A DNA stretch of 64,000 bases from Janthinobacterium sp. FW305-129 (GTDB lineage Bacteria > Pseudomonadota > Gammaproteobacteria > Burkholderiales > Burkholderiaceae_D). Of this stretch, positions 38,490 through 48,394 are shown one piece after another (position 1 is the stretch's first letter; every line of letters starts with the position of its first letter). The notes beneath the pieces were generated by a model. The model worked only from the letters and a program-made list of their open reading frames with translations. It ran no database searches and was not told the origin of the DNA. A program made the translations under genes and the position numbers. The DNA is taken from NCBI RefSeq assembly GCF_020858115.1, contig NZ_JACYMM010000002.1, positions 310,001-374,000 on the forward strand. The letters are read 5' to 3'.

Positions 38490-39710
38490 ATGAAATCCGC
38501 ACCATCGTCCGTCGACGCCAGCACCCTGCTGAGCTCCACCCGCATCCTGTTGTTCGCCCTGTCCGCCGGCGTGTTCGTCGCCAGCCTGTATTACGTGCAG
38601 CCGCTCACGTCCATGCTGGCCGCCTCGTTTGGCGTCAGCGTGCCGCAGGCGGGCTACCTGGTCACGGCCACGCAGATCGGCTACGTGCTGGGCATCGTCT
38701 TCCTGGTGCCCCTCAGCGACGTGCTGAACCGCCGCCAGTTGCTGACCTGGATGCTGGTCGCCAAGATCGGTGCCCTGCTGCTGGCCGCTACCAGCCAGAA
38801 TATTATCGTCTTTGCCATCGCCAGCGTCTTGATGGGGATCACGGCCAGCGCATTGATGGTCGTCACGGCCATGGTGGCGTCGTATGCGCCCGATCACAGC
38901 CGGGGCCGCATGGTGGGCACCGTCATGACGGGATTATTGTTGGGCATCTTGCTGGCGCGTACCGTGTCCGGCACCGTGTCGCAGATCAGCGGCGGCTGGC
39001 GCACCGTCTACGTGCTGGCTGCCATCGTCGTGGCCGCCCTGCTCGTCATGCTGCGCCGCATCCTGCCGAACGAGGCACCACGGGGCACGCTGCAATACGG
39101 CAAGCTGATGGCTTCGCTGGCCGACATCATCCGCCAGGAACCCTTGCTGCGCCAGCGCGCCCTGTTCTCGGGCCTGGGCCTGGGCACCTTCAGCGTGTTC
39201 TGGACGGGCCTGACCTTCCTGCTCAGCGGCGCGCCGTATCACTATTCGGAAATGCAGATCGGCCTGTTCGGCCTGGCGGGCGCCACGGGCGCCTTTGCCG
39301 CGAATACGGCCGGCCGCATGGCCGACCGCGGCTATGCGCGCCAGGCCACGTGGCTGCTGGCCGTCGCCTCGATCGCGGGCTGGGCCCTGATCGGCTTCGG
39401 CGCCCATTCGCTGGCGCTGCTGTTGATCGGCATCGTGCTGCTGGACATGGGCGTGATGGGCTTGCAAGTGACGCACCAGTCCATCATCTATAAACTGGCG
39501 CCGCATGCGCGGGCGCGCGTGACCACCGTGTTCATCGCGGGCGGCTTCATCGGCGCGTCGGCAGGCTCGGCCCTGGCCAGCGCCAGCTTTGCCGCCGGCG
39601 GCTGGCCCGCCCTGTGCATGGTGGGCGGCGCCATGCCGCTGTTGCTGCTGTTGGTGTGGAGCAAGTACCGGCACACGCAGCGCAGGCTGGAACGGGCAAG
39701 CTCAACCTGA
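38490..39710 (+). CDS. MFS transporter (YnfM/AraJ-like)
   Basis: A 406-residue 12-helix permease. The loop motif is degenerate (SDVLNRRQL), and the Asp/Arg-rich second-half loop is MADRGYARQ. It is the same broad type as the transporter at 9.4 kb but clearly a different protein. ATG at 38490 is used; a TTG three codons earlier is less likely. Substrate unknown. The gene is followed by a strong terminator shared with the convergent M28 peptidase. Confidence 0.85.
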   Translation: MKSAPSSVDASTLLSSTRILLFALSAGVFVASLYYVQPLTSMLAASFGVSVPQAGYLVTATQIGYVLGIVFLVPLSDVLNRRQLLTWMLVAKIGALLLAATSQNIIVFAIASVLMGITASALMVVTAMVASYAPDHSRGRMVGTVMTGLLLGILLARTVSGTVSQISGGWRTVYVLAAIVVAALLVMLRRILPNEAPRGTLQYGKLMASLADIIRQEPLLRQRALFSGLGLGTFSVFWTGLTFLLSGAPYHYSEMQIGLFGLAGATGAFAANTAGRMADRGYARQATWLLAVASIAGWALIGFGAHSLALLLIGIVLLDMGVMGLQVTHQSIIYKLAPHARARVTTVFIAGGFIGASAGSALASASFAAGGWPALCMVGGAMPLLLLLVWSKYRHTQRRLERASST

Positions 39711-39720
39711 CCAGCGCAAA

Positions 39721-39748
39721 AAAAACCGCTCGACAGAGCGGTTTTTTT
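39721..39748. terminator. Terminator shared by MFS gene and M28 peptidase gene
   Basis: AAAAACCGCTC, GACA loop, GAGCGGTTTTTTT. The A-run on one side and the T-run on the other make it work in both directions. Confidence 0.88.
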
Positions 39749-39754
39749 ACGTCC

Positions 39755-41365
39755 TTACTTCGCCTGCTCACGCGCCTTGCCAAACGCATCGCCCGCCTTC
39801 CAGGCCGGCATCTTCGCCGCATTTGCCACCATCTGCCCCAGGTTCAAGGTAAATTGCGCCTGCTGCGTCATGCCGGACAAATCCCAGCTGGCGTCGTACT
39901 CATCGGTCACCTGATGGTAGCGGGGGCCGTAGGCGGCCGCCTTGGCTTTCGATGCGGCCACGTCCTTGATGTAGTCGCGTCCGCCATTGATGGAAAACGC
40001 GGGCACGCCCGCCTTGGCAAAACTGAAATGGTCGCTGCGGAAATAACCGCCGGCCAGGTCGGGACGGGCTGGGGCGATATGCATGCCCATGGCTTTGGCC
40101 GTTGCCGCCGCCATCGCCCCCAGCTCCGTGCGCTCGCTGCCCTGCGCGCCGATGTCATGCGTGGCGCCCACGAAATTCAGGCTGTCCAGGTTCAGCGCGG
40201 CGGCCGTCTTGTCCAAAGGCCACAGCGGATCGGCCGCGTAGGCGGCGCTGCCCAATAGCCCCTGCTCTTCGGCCGCCACCCACAGGAAGATCTGCGTGCG
40301 CTTCGCCGGCTTTTTCACGGCTTCCTGCGCCATGGCCAGCAAGCCGGCCGTGCCCGAGGCATTGTCGACGGCGCCGTTGTAAATCGTGTCTCCAGCGTCA
40401 CCTTGCTTGCCCAGGTGGTCCCAGTGGCCGCTGTAGATGACGGCTTCATCTTTCAATGCCGGGTCGGTGCCCGGCACCATGCCGGCGATATTGAACTGCT
40501 CTACCTTGCGCACGATGGACTTCATCTCGCCCGACAACTTGGCATTCAAGGCGACGGCCTGGAAATCCTTGTGTTCCGCCTTGGCGCGCAAGGCGTCCAG
40601 GTCTTGCCCGCCCGCAGCAAACAAGCGGCGCGCCGCGTCTTCCGCGATCCAGCCCTGCAGCGGCGTGCCGGCCGTGCGGTCGGCCAACTGGAAGCGCTCG
40701 CTGCCGCTCCAGCTGTTCTGCACGACGCTCCAGTCGTACGAGGCCGACGGTTTCGTGTGGATCAGCAAGACACCAGCGGCGCCCTGGCGTTTGGCTTCCT
40801 CGAATTTATACGTCCAGCGGCCGTAATAAGTCAGCGCCTTGCCGGCAAAGCGGTTCGGATCAAGCGCGGTCGGCTGCGGGTCGTTGACCATCATGACGAC
40901 GATCTTGTTTTTGACATCGGCGCCCTTGAAATCGTTCCAGCCCTCTTCCGGCGCCGTGATGCCGTAGCCGACGAAGACGAGCGGCGCGTCGAATGTGTGC
41001 GCGGCAACGGAGTCGCCCGTGGCCCACACCCAGTCCGGACCGAATGCCAGCGGCACGGCCTTGCCGCCCGCCAACGCCTGCAGGCTGCTCTCGGCCGGCA
41101 GCGACTTCACGCCGGCAATCTGCACGCTCTGGCGGTAGCTGTTGCCACGTACGGGTTTCAGGCCAGCCATCTGCGCCTGGGTTTCCAAATAAGCCACCGT
41201 CAGGTCGGCACCGCGCTGGCCCGTGCCGCGGCCTTCCAATAAATCGTTGGACAGGAAGGCCAGGTGGGCGCGCAGGGGCGCTTCCTGCACCACGGGCAAA
41301 CTGGTAGCGGCTTGGGCGGAAAACGCCAGCGCCGTCAAGGCGAGGGAAGAAAACAGCTTCTGCAT
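39755..41365 (-). CDS. Exported M28-family aminopeptidase
   Basis: A 536-residue zinc peptidase with a signal peptide (SSLALTALAFSAQA). A PA insert (about 150-260, VKNKIVVMMVNDP) sits inside the N-terminal part. The M28 metal site is intact: YSGHWDHLG (His, Asp), GAVDNASGTAG (bridging Asp), AAEEQGLLGS (catalytic Glu-Glu) and SDHFSFAKAG (last His). It is probably secreted or periplasmic and used for peptide scavenging. Confidence 0.93.
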   Translation of the reverse strand: MQKLFSSLALTALAFSAQAATSLPVVQEAPLRAHLAFLSNDLLEGRGTGQRGADLTVAYLETQAQMAGLKPVRGNSYRQSVQIAGVKSLPAESSLQALAGGKAVPLAFGPDWVWATGDSVAAHTFDAPLVFVGYGITAPEEGWNDFKGADVKNKIVVMMVNDPQPTALDPNRFAGKALTYYGRWTYKFEEAKRQGAAGVLLIHTKPSASYDWSVVQNSWSGSERFQLADRTAGTPLQGWIAEDAARRLFAAGGQDLDALRAKAEHKDFQAVALNAKLSGEMKSIVRKVEQFNIAGMVPGTDPALKDEAVIYSGHWDHLGKQGDAGDTIYNGAVDNASGTAGLLAMAQEAVKKPAKRTQIFLWVAAEEQGLLGSAAYAADPLWPLDKTAAALNLDSLNFVGATHDIGAQGSERTELGAMAAATAKAMGMHIAPARPDLAGGYFRSDHFSFAKAGVPAFSINGGRDYIKDVAASKAKAAAYGPRYHQVTDEYDASWDLSGMTQQAQFTLNLGQMVANAAKMPAWKAGDAFGKAREQAK

Positions 41366-41457
41366 AAGATCCTTTGGGTAAGAGGAGACATTCAGTCCGG
41401 CGGATGGCCGGGCCGGCGATTGTATGCCATGGGGAAAGATGCATCAAAATGCGGACG

Positions 41458-41485
41458 AAAAAAATCCCCGCGGCAAGGCGGGGAT
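41458..41485 (-). terminator. Terminator of the HDOD gene
   Basis: On the minus strand: ATCCCCGC, six bases, GCGGGGAT, then a run of seven T residues, 17 bp past the stop codon. Confidence 0.8.
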
Positions 41486-41501
41486 GTCATCGAGGCGTAA
41501 T

Positions 41502-42338
41502 TTACACCAGCAGGGCGGCCGCCAGGGATTCGATCTCTTCAGCCGATTCCTCGAGGATGGTGTGCAAGGTGCTGCCGCCGATGCCGAAATCGATCTTCGC
41601 GGCCGCCTGGCGCCGCTCGGCGCTTTCCGGCGGGTGCAGGGGCGAACCGACGGGCGACAGATCGTTGGCCAGCACCAGGGTCGCGCCCAGGGTGCGGGGC
41701 GGGAACGGGCTGCCGCCGTGCCACATGCCTTCCACTGCTTGCAAGACCATGTCGGGCACTTGCAGCTGGCGCAGCACGCCGCGGCCGATCAGTTTTTCGC
41801 CGTATTCGATCCAGTCTTCGGTATTGTCGTCGAGCAAGCCCGGATATTCCTCGGCGCGCGACAACAGATAAAAGCCGCCCACTTCGTGCACGATGGCCGC
41901 GAACATGGCCGTTTCCACATCCACATGCGTGACTTTCCGGGCGATCACCTGGCTCAGCGCGGCCACGTGGGCCGTGTGCTCCCACAGTCTGGCCGCCTTG
42001 GCGCGCAATTGCGGGTCCGTGATCTGGCTGCCCAGCTGGCGCACGATGACGGACGCCACCATCGACTTTAACGTGGCAAAGCCCAGGCGCGAGACGGCTG
42101 CGCGCACATTGGCGATTTCATTGCCGGAACGGTTGTAGGCGGCCGAGTTGGCCAAGGCCACGACCCTGGCCGACAGCAGCGGCTCGGCCATGACCATGCG
42201 GGCGGCCGCTTCGATATGGCAATCGGGGTCGTCCAGCGCTTCCTGCAGCTTCAAGGTGGCCTTGACGTTGGCGGGGAACGTCAGTTCGCCCTTGCTCGCT
42301 TGCAGCGCGATAATCTTGAATACTTCCAGTCTGTCCAT
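41502..42338 (-). CDS. HDOD-domain signalling protein
   Basis: A 278-residue cytoplasmic protein with one HDOD domain (about 20-215). Typical segments: LLSARVVALANSAAYNR, VSRLGFATLKSMV, LWEHTAHVA and AAIVHEVGGFYL. HDOD domains look like HD phosphohydrolases but usually lack full metal ligands and act as regulators in c-di-GMP and stress networks. The start at 42338 (MDRLEVF) has GGAGA upstream. Confidence 0.85.
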   Translation of the reverse strand: MDRLEVFKIIALQASKGELTFPANVKATLKLQEALDDPDCHIEAAARMVMAEPLLSARVVALANSAAYNRSGNEIANVRAAVSRLGFATLKSMVASVIVRQLGSQITDPQLRAKAARLWEHTAHVAALSQVIARKVTHVDVETAMFAAIVHEVGGFYLLSRAEEYPGLLDDNTEDWIEYGEKLIGRGVLRQLQVPDMVLQAVEGMWHGGSPFPPRTLGATLVLANDLSPVGSPLHPPESAERRQAAAKIDFGIGGSTLHTILEESAEEIESLAAALLV

Positions 42339-42459
42339 GGGTCTGTCTCCGGTACGGGCTTGTTCAAGCTCTGCTGTGTGGGTGGGCCGGGAACGCGCAT
42401 GTATCCCCGGCCCTGCTCCCGTTTCCGGCAATATTACAGCAAGTTCAAACGCAAACCTA

Positions 42460-43536
42460 TTACTTTCCGGAAACTTTTCCTGCCACGCCTTCGACAAAAT
42501 AATCCATCTTCGTCAGCGCCGCATCATCCAGCACGCCTTTGTCCAGGCGCACCTTGCCATCGTTATCCTTGATCGGCGCGCTGAACGGATTGAGCTTGCC
42601 AGCAACCAAGTCTTTCTCGCGCGCCAATACAAACTGTTTCACGTCAGCGGGCACGGCGGTGTTGATGCCTTCCAGCTTGACCATGCCATCCTTGATGCCG
42701 CCCCAGGTGCTGCTGGACTTCCACGTACCGTCCAGCACGGCCTGCGCCTGCTTCGTATAGTACTCGCCCCAGTGATGGGTGACGGCGGCCAGCTGCGCCT
42801 TCGGCCCGTACTTTTTCATGTCCGAGTGGTAGGCGATCGCATACTTGCCCTTCTCTTCCGCCGCCTGCACCACCGCGGTCGAGTCCGTGTGGTGGGTGAC
42901 CACGTCGGCGCCCTGGCCGATCAGCGTGATGGCCGCGTCGCGTTCCTTGCCCGGGTCGAACCAGCTATTCACCCACACCACTTTCACTTCCGCCTTCGGG
43001 TCGACGCTGCGCATGCCGCGCGTGAAGGCGTTGACTCCCTGCAACACTTCCGGGATGGGAAACGCCGCCACGTAGCCGGCCACGTGGGTCTTGCTCATTT
43101 TGCCTGCCAGCACGCCGGCCAGGTAGCGGCCTTCATAAAAACGCGCATTCGTGTTGGCCACATTCGGTGCCGTCTTGTAGCCCGTCAAATGAATGAACTT
43201 CACATTAGGAAATTGTTTCGCCACTTTCAAGGTGGGATTCATGTAACCGAACGAAGTCGTGATGACCAGCTTGCTGCCCGTTTGCGCCAGGTCGCGGATC
43301 ACCCGTTCCGCATCGGCGCTTTCCGGCACGTTTTCCACAAACTTGGTGCTGATCTTGTTGCCCAGCGCCTTTTCCATTTCCTTGCGCGCCTGATCATGCT
43401 GGGTAGTCCAGCCCGCGTCGCCGATGGGGCTGATATACACGAAACCGACGTTCAACGGAGCGGTGGCGGGTGCGGCGGCCATGACGGGCATCAAAATGGC
43501 ACTGCAAACGGCGGCGCATACTAGTTTCTTGGACAT
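42460..43536 (-). CDS. BMP-family substrate-binding protein of ABC importer
   Basis: A 358-residue periplasmic protein with a signal peptide (VCSAILMPVMAAAPA) and the Bmp/Med fold: VGFVYISPIGDAGWT opening, FPNVKFIHLTGY, and GADVVTHHTDSTAVVQAA. BMP proteins bind purine nucleosides (PnrA, BmpA) or bases. It is the last gene of a four-gene operon with two permeases and one ATPase. The Tsx-like channel divergent from this operon supports nucleosides as ligand. Confidence 0.9.
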   Translation of the reverse strand: MSKKLVCAAVCSAILMPVMAAAPATAPLNVGFVYISPIGDAGWTTQHDQARKEMEKALGNKISTKFVENVPESADAERVIRDLAQTGSKLVITTSFGYMNPTLKVAKQFPNVKFIHLTGYKTAPNVANTNARFYEGRYLAGVLAGKMSKTHVAGYVAAFPIPEVLQGVNAFTRGMRSVDPKAEVKVVWVNSWFDPGKERDAAITLIGQGADVVTHHTDSTAVVQAAEEKGKYAIAYHSDMKKYGPKAQLAAVTHHWGEYYTKQAQAVLDGTWKSSSTWGGIKDGMVKLEGINTAVPADVKQFVLAREKDLVAGKLNPFSAPIKDNDGKVRLDKGVLDDAALTKMDYFVEGVAGKVSGK

Positions 43537-43557
43537 GGTTTTCCTTGTGGTGAGTGA

Positions 43558-44487
43558 TTAATTTCCGGGACTGAAATTTTTCCCCAGCGAAGCGGGCATG
43601 TTGAGCTTGATGTAATTGGCATTGCTGGAAATGAGCACGAGTACGACGATGGCCGCCACATACGGCAGCATCGACAGCAGTTGCGACGCGATGGGCACGC
43701 CCAGCGCCTGCGCGTGGAAGGTCAGGATCGTGATGCCGCCGAACAGGTAGGCGCCGCCTACCACGCGCGCCGGGCGCCAGGTGGCAAACGTGGTCAGCGC
43801 CAGCGCGATCCAGCCGCGCCCGGCCACCATGCCCTCGACCCACAGCGGTGTGTACACGAGCGATAAAAACGCGCCGGCCAGGCCGCAGCAGGCGCCGCCG
43901 AACAGCACGGCCGCCAGGCGGATGCGGCGCACGGGGTAGCCGAGCGCATGCGCGGAAGACGGCGACTCGCCCACGGCGCGCAGCACGAGTCCCGCCCGCG
44001 TGCGGTACAAGAACCAGGCGATGGCCACGCACAGCAAGAGCGACAGATACACCATCGGATGCTGGCGGAACAGGGCCGGCCCCAGCACGGGAATGTCTTC
44101 CAATAAAGGGATGCCGAAGCGGCCGTTGTGCAAGCTGTTGCCCACGTACTTCAAGCCGATGTACGTGGACGCGCCTGCGCCGAACAGCGATAAAGCCAGG
44201 CCCGTCGCGTACTGGTTCGTGCCCAGCCACACGGTCAGCCAGGCAAAAAAGCCGGACAGCACCATGCTGGCCCCCGCCCCCGCCAGAAAGCCCAGGGTGG
44301 GGCTGCCCGTATTGACGGCCACGGCAAAGCCCGTGATGGCCGAGACCAGCATCATGCCTTCCGCGCCCAGGTTCACCACGCCCGCCTTTTCATTCACCAA
44401 TAAACCGAGCGCGGCCAGCATCAGCGGCGTGCCCGCATTGATGCTGGCGGCAATCAAGGGCGCGATGGTGAGCAGCAAGTTATCCAT
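43558..44487 (-). CDS. ABC importer permease, YufQ-like
   Basis: A 309-residue inner-membrane permease of the ribose/nucleoside branch with about eight to ten helices. It matches YufQ/NupQ-type (LGAEGMMLVSAITGF and GYPVRRIRLAAVLFGGACCGLAG motifs). It overlaps the end of the preceding permease gene by 8 bp and lies 21 bp before the BMP gene, so all four are one transcript. Confidence 0.9.
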   Translation of the reverse strand: MDNLLLTIAPLIAASINAGTPLMLAALGLLVNEKAGVVNLGAEGMMLVSAITGFAVAVNTGSPTLGFLAGAGASMVLSGFFAWLTVWLGTNQYATGLALSLFGAGASTYIGLKYVGNSLHNGRFGIPLLEDIPVLGPALFRQHPMVYLSLLLCVAIAWFLYRTRAGLVLRAVGESPSSAHALGYPVRRIRLAAVLFGGACCGLAGAFLSLVYTPLWVEGMVAGRGWIALALTTFATWRPARVVGGAYLFGGITILTFHAQALGVPIASQLLSMLPYVAAIVVLVLISSNANYIKLNMPASLGKNFSPGN

Positions 44488-45556
44488 GTTTCCTCCAGCG
44501 CAGTTTGTATTGGATCAGCACGTCGCAGGCGAGCAAGGCGAACAGCAAGATGCCCTGGAACACGCCCGTGATGGCGCTGGGCAAACCGAGGCGCGATTGC
44601 GCCAGTTCGCCGCCGATATAAAACAGGGCCATGACGAAACTGGAGAAAATCACGCCCACGGGATGCAAGCGCCCCACGAAGGCGACGATGATGGCGGCAA
44701 AGCCGTAGCCGGGCGACACCGTGGGCGTGAGCTGCCCCATCGGTCCCAGCACTTCGCACGCGCCCGCCAGGCCCGACAGGGCGCCGCAGATCAGCAGCGA
44801 CGACCACAAGGTCTTGCGCGAGGAAAAGCCCGCATAGCGGGCGGCGGCCGGCGCCATGCCGCCCACGCGCAGGCGGAAGCCGGCAATGCTTCTGGATAAA
44901 TACAGCCAGCCGCCCAGCGAGGCCAGCAAGGCAAACACGATGCCCACGTGCAAGCGCGTATCGCTGATCACCATCGGCAACAGCAAGCCGTCGGACAGCA
45001 GTTTCGACTGGGGAAAATTGAAGCCTTCCGGATCGCGCAGCACGCCGTACACGAGATAGCTGAGCAGCAATTGCGCGATGTAGACCAGCATCAGCGAGAC
45101 GAGGATTTCGCTGGCGTTGTAGCGGTCGCGCAGCCACGCCACCAGGCCCGCCCACGCCATGCCGCCCGCCATGCCGGCCAGCAGGGACACGCCGATGATG
45201 GCCGCGCCACCGATTCCGTCATCGAGGTACAGGGCCGCCGCGCCGCCGCAGATGGCGCCCAGGGTCAGCTGCCCTTCCGCGCCGATGTTATAGATGTTGG
45301 CGCGAAAGCAGATGGCCAGGCCGACGGCGATCAAGAGCAGGGGCGCCACCTTGAGACCCAGCTCGGACCAGCCATGCGCGTCGCGCAAGGGTTCGACGAA
45401 GAACACGGCCAGGCCCGCCAGCGGATCGTGTCCCAGCGCAACAAACAGCAGCGCACCGCACAGTACCGTGAGCAGCACGGCCAGCACGGGCGACAGCCAC
45501 GACATCAACCGCGACGGTGTGGGCCGGGCTTCCAGGCGCAAGGCGAACTTAGCCAT
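44480..45556 (-). CDS. ABC importer permease, YufP-like
   Basis: A 358-residue permease, the partner of the other permease in the operon. YufP/NupP-type segments are visible (NIYNIGAEGQLTLGAICGG and LVAWLRDRYNASEILVSLML by their motifs NIGAEGQL and YNASEILVS). It overlaps the ATPase gene at its start and the second permease at its end by 8 bp each, ensuring equal translation. Both permeases form the heterodimeric membrane channel. Confidence 0.9.
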   Translation of the reverse strand: MAKFALRLEARPTPSRLMSWLSPVLAVLLTVLCGALLFVALGHDPLAGLAVFFVEPLRDAHGWSELGLKVAPLLLIAVGLAICFRANIYNIGAEGQLTLGAICGGAAALYLDDGIGGAAIIGVSLLAGMAGGMAWAGLVAWLRDRYNASEILVSLMLVYIAQLLLSYLVYGVLRDPEGFNFPQSKLLSDGLLLPMVISDTRLHVGIVFALLASLGGWLYLSRSIAGFRLRVGGMAPAAARYAGFSSRKTLWSSLLICGALSGLAGACEVLGPMGQLTPTVSPGYGFAAIIVAFVGRLHPVGVIFSSFVMALFYIGGELAQSRLGLPSAITGVFQGILLFALLACDVLIQYKLRWRKHG

Positions 45557-47063
45557 GGACAGCCTCCTGCGGCCACAGCCCGCTCATCCATTGCCCCACG
45601 AGATCGACGCTGGCCTCGCCCACGTCCAGCGAAGGTGAAATTTTTCCTTTTGCCATCACCAGCAGGCGGTCGCTGATCTCGAACAACTCATCGAGTTCCT
45701 CCGACACGATGAGCAAGGCACAGCCAGCGTCGCGCAGCGCCAGCAGTTCGGCGCGGATTTGCGCGGCCGCGCCCACGTCCACGCCCCAGGTCGGCTGCGC
45801 CACCACCAGCACGGTCGGTTCGCGCATGACTTCGCGTCCGACTATGTATTTCTGCAAGTTACCTCCAGACAAGCTGCGCGCCAGCGCCTGCGGCCCGCCT
45901 GCCTTCACCTGGAAGCGGGCGATGATGGCGGCCGCCCGCTGCGCGATGACCTTGTGGCGCACGAAGCCGTGGCGGATGGTGGCGGGGGTCTGCAAGCTCA
46001 ACAACACGTTGTCGGCCAGCCCCATGTCGGGCACGGCGCCGCGACCCAGCCTTTCTTCCGGCACGAAGCCGAAGCCCAGCGCGCGCCGGCGGCCCGGCGG
46101 CAAGCGCCCGGCAGGCGTGCCGTTCAGCACGATGCTGGCCGGAGCCGCGCGCATGTCCTCGCCCGACAGGGCCGCCAGCAATTCCTGCTGGCCATTGCCG
46201 GACACGCCAGCGATGCCGACAATTTCTCCCGCGCGCACGTCGAAATTGATATCGATCAATTGCGTGGCGAACGGATGGCTCTTCGGCAAATCCAGATTGC
46301 GCACGCTCAGCATGGCCGCGCCGGGCGTGCGCGCCACACGGGTGACGGCGGGCGGCTCGGCGCCGATCATCATGCGCGACAGGCTGGCTGCCGACTCTTG
46401 CGACGGGTCGCACACGCCCGCATTCTTGCCGGCGCGCACCACCGTGCACGTGTGGCACAGGGCGCGGATTTCGTCGAGCTTGTGGCTGATGTACAGGATG
46501 CTGCAGCCTTCGGCCGCCAGCTGGCGCAAAGTCATAAACAGTTTTTCCACGGCGCCCGGCGTCAGCACGGACGTCGGTTCATCGAGGATCAGCAGTTGCG
46601 GCTTGGCCAGCAGGGCGCGCACGATTTCCACGCGCTGGCATTCGCCCACGGAAAGCGTGTGCACGTGGCGCTGCGGCTCCAGGTCCAGGCCGTACTGGCG
46701 CGCCGTGTCTTCGATGCGCTGGGCCAGCTCCGCCATGTTGGTGCCGGCGGGCAAACCGAGGGCGATGTTTTCCGTGACCGTCAAGGTATCGAACAGGGAA
46801 AAGTGCTGGAACACCATGGCGATGCCCAGCGCGCGCGCGGCCGACGGGTTGGCGATCGCGACCTCGCGGCCGTTCCACACGATGCGCCCGCCATCGGGCT
46901 GCACGGCGCCATAGATGATTTTCATCAAGGTCGATTTGCCGGCACCGTTTTCGCCGAGCACGGCGTGGATTTGTCCGGGCGCGACGGTGAGACAGATGCC
47001 GTCATTGGCCACCACGGCCGGATAGCGCTTGCTGATATCGAGTAATTCCAGACGTGCCGTCAT
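45549..47063 (-). CDS. ABC importer ATPase with two nucleotide-binding domains (YufO-like)
   Basis: A 504-residue ATPase of the sugar/nucleoside branch. The first ABC domain has Walker A GENGAGKST and the LSVGECQRVEI signature with Walker B LLILDEPTSVL; the second has a degenerate Walker A (GVSGNGQQELL) and the signature LSGGNLQK, as is usual for this branch. The start at 47063 (MTARLEL) is chosen over longer frames because those run through non-coding DNA. It is the first gene of the operon and drives uptake through the two permeases. Confidence 0.92.
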   Translation of the reverse strand: MTARLELLDISKRYPAVVANDGICLTVAPGQIHAVLGENGAGKSTLMKIIYGAVQPDGGRIVWNGREVAIANPSAARALGIAMVFQHFSLFDTLTVTENIALGLPAGTNMAELAQRIEDTARQYGLDLEPQRHVHTLSVGECQRVEIVRALLAKPQLLILDEPTSVLTPGAVEKLFMTLRQLAAEGCSILYISHKLDEIRALCHTCTVVRAGKNAGVCDPSQESAASLSRMMIGAEPPAVTRVARTPGAAMLSVRNLDLPKSHPFATQLIDINFDVRAGEIVGIAGVSGNGQQELLAALSGEDMRAAPASIVLNGTPAGRLPPGRRRALGFGFVPEERLGRGAVPDMGLADNVLLSLQTPATIRHGFVRHKVIAQRAAAIIARFQVKAGGPQALARSLSGGNLQKYIVGREVMREPTVLVVAQPTWGVDVGAAAQIRAELLALRDAGCALLIVSEELDELFEISDRLLVMAKGKISPSLDVGEASVDLVGQWMSGLWPQEAVHG

Positions 47064-47452
47064 TGTTTTTTTCGTGCCTCGCTGCGGGGGGGAGCCGGCA
47101 TAGCCGCCGGTGCAAAAAATCAAGCTGTTGTCTCTATCGTATCGGCATCCGCGGCGCTTGGGGGATGACGCGGCGGCGCGCATTTCTATTTCCGCAAAAA
47201 AACAACACCTGTATACAATTTTGAAAAAAATTATCAGCTTTACAGCGGCCGCCTTGCCCCGCAAGGGCGAGAAGGTGCGATGATTATATGCAAGAACTGA
47301 TAGTAAGTATGCAGATAAGACATATCGCCCAACGCGGCGCTTCTCGCATCATGGATTGAACGGCGCGCGATGCCCCATCGCAGCGCTTCATGCGGGCTAC
47401 GCCCCCTGCTATTTCATTTCCCGTTTTCCAACACCGCCATCAGGAGCCGAAA
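47064..47452. other. Divergent intergenic region (389 bp) between nucleoside importer and Tsx-like gene
   Basis: No gene is seen. The stretch near 47200-47320 is AT-rich and holds a GC-rich near-palindrome (CGCCTTGCCCCGCAAGGGCG). It probably carries the promoters of both divergent units, but I cannot fix specific boxes. Confidence 0.5.
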
Positions 47453-48316
47453 GTGCCAAAAACCATACCGTGTCTGTTGCTCTGCCTTACTACCACCCTG
47501 GGCATGGGCGCGACCGCCCAGGCTGCCGAATGGAGCGATACCGCGCTGAGCTGGCGTGCCGGCAATGACTACCGCGAGCCGTTCAACCCGGACGACATCA
47601 AGAAAAACATCTTTGCCATCACGCACGCCAGCGGCTACAAATACGGCAGCAACTTCGTCAACCTGGATTTCCTGATCTCCGACAGCAAGGACCCCGGCGC
47701 GCTCGGCAAGACGTCCGGCGCGCAAGAGGCCTACCTGGTGTACCGCAACACCATCGACATCGGCAAGGTGCGCGGCAGCGACATCAAGTTCGGCCCCGTG
47801 CGCGGCGTCGGCGTCACCCTGGGCTTCGACGTCAACACGAAAAATGACGTGGGCTACAACTCGCGCAAGCGCATGCTGGTGGCCGGCCCCACGCTGATGT
47901 GGGACGTGCCCGGCTTCTTCAACACCAGCCTGCTGTTGCTGCGCGAAAGCAACGCCCCCAGCGGCGCCTTCCCGCCCATCTCGCAAGTGACGGGTCGCTA
48001 CACATTTAAAACGCACGCCATGCTGACGGGCGCCTGGGCCATCCCGCTGTCGCCGCTGTTCTCGTTCGAAGGTTTCTTTAACCTCATCGACTCGAAAGGC
48101 AAGGATGAAGTGGGGCGCGACACGGCCGTGGAAACGAATATCGACATGCAAGTGATGTACGACGTGGGCGCGGCCCTGGGCAGCGCCAAGAACACCTTCC
48201 GCGTGGGCCTGGAATACCAGTACTGGAAGAACAAGTTCGGCAACTCGCCCGCCACCACGGGCAACGTGGGCCAGACGGCCAGGACACCGATGATACGCGC
48301 GGAGTACCATTTCTAA
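47453..48316 (+). CDS. Tsx-like nucleoside-specific outer-membrane channel
   Basis: A 287-residue predicted outer-membrane beta-barrel with a signal peptide (LLLCLTTTLGMGATAQA) and a final aromatic residue (RAEYHF). Segments such as WSDTALSWRAGNDYREPFNP and YKYGSNFVNLDFLISDSKD match the Tsx/OmpK family by their motifs WRAGNDYREPFNP and NLDFL. Tsx channels admit nucleosides. The start is a GTG at 47453 with AGGAG upstream. It is divergent from the BMP ABC importer, so the two plausibly form a two-membrane nucleoside uptake route. Confidence 0.87.
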   Translation: MPKTIPCLLLCLTTTLGMGATAQAAEWSDTALSWRAGNDYREPFNPDDIKKNIFAITHASGYKYGSNFVNLDFLISDSKDPGALGKTSGAQEAYLVYRNTIDIGKVRGSDIKFGPVRGVGVTLGFDVNTKNDVGYNSRKRMLVAGPTLMWDVPGFFNTSLLLLRESNAPSGAFPPISQVTGRYTFKTHAMLTGAWAIPLSPLFSFEGFFNLIDSKGKDEVGRDTAVETNIDMQVMYDVGAALGSAKNTFRVGLEYQYWKNKFGNSPATTGNVGQTARTPMIRAEYHF

Positions 48317-48394
48317 GAATCATTGTCACGCATCAACACCCACCTTCGCGCCTGATGCCAGCATGAAGCTTTCCAGCTGGCGGAGAGCGCGAAC

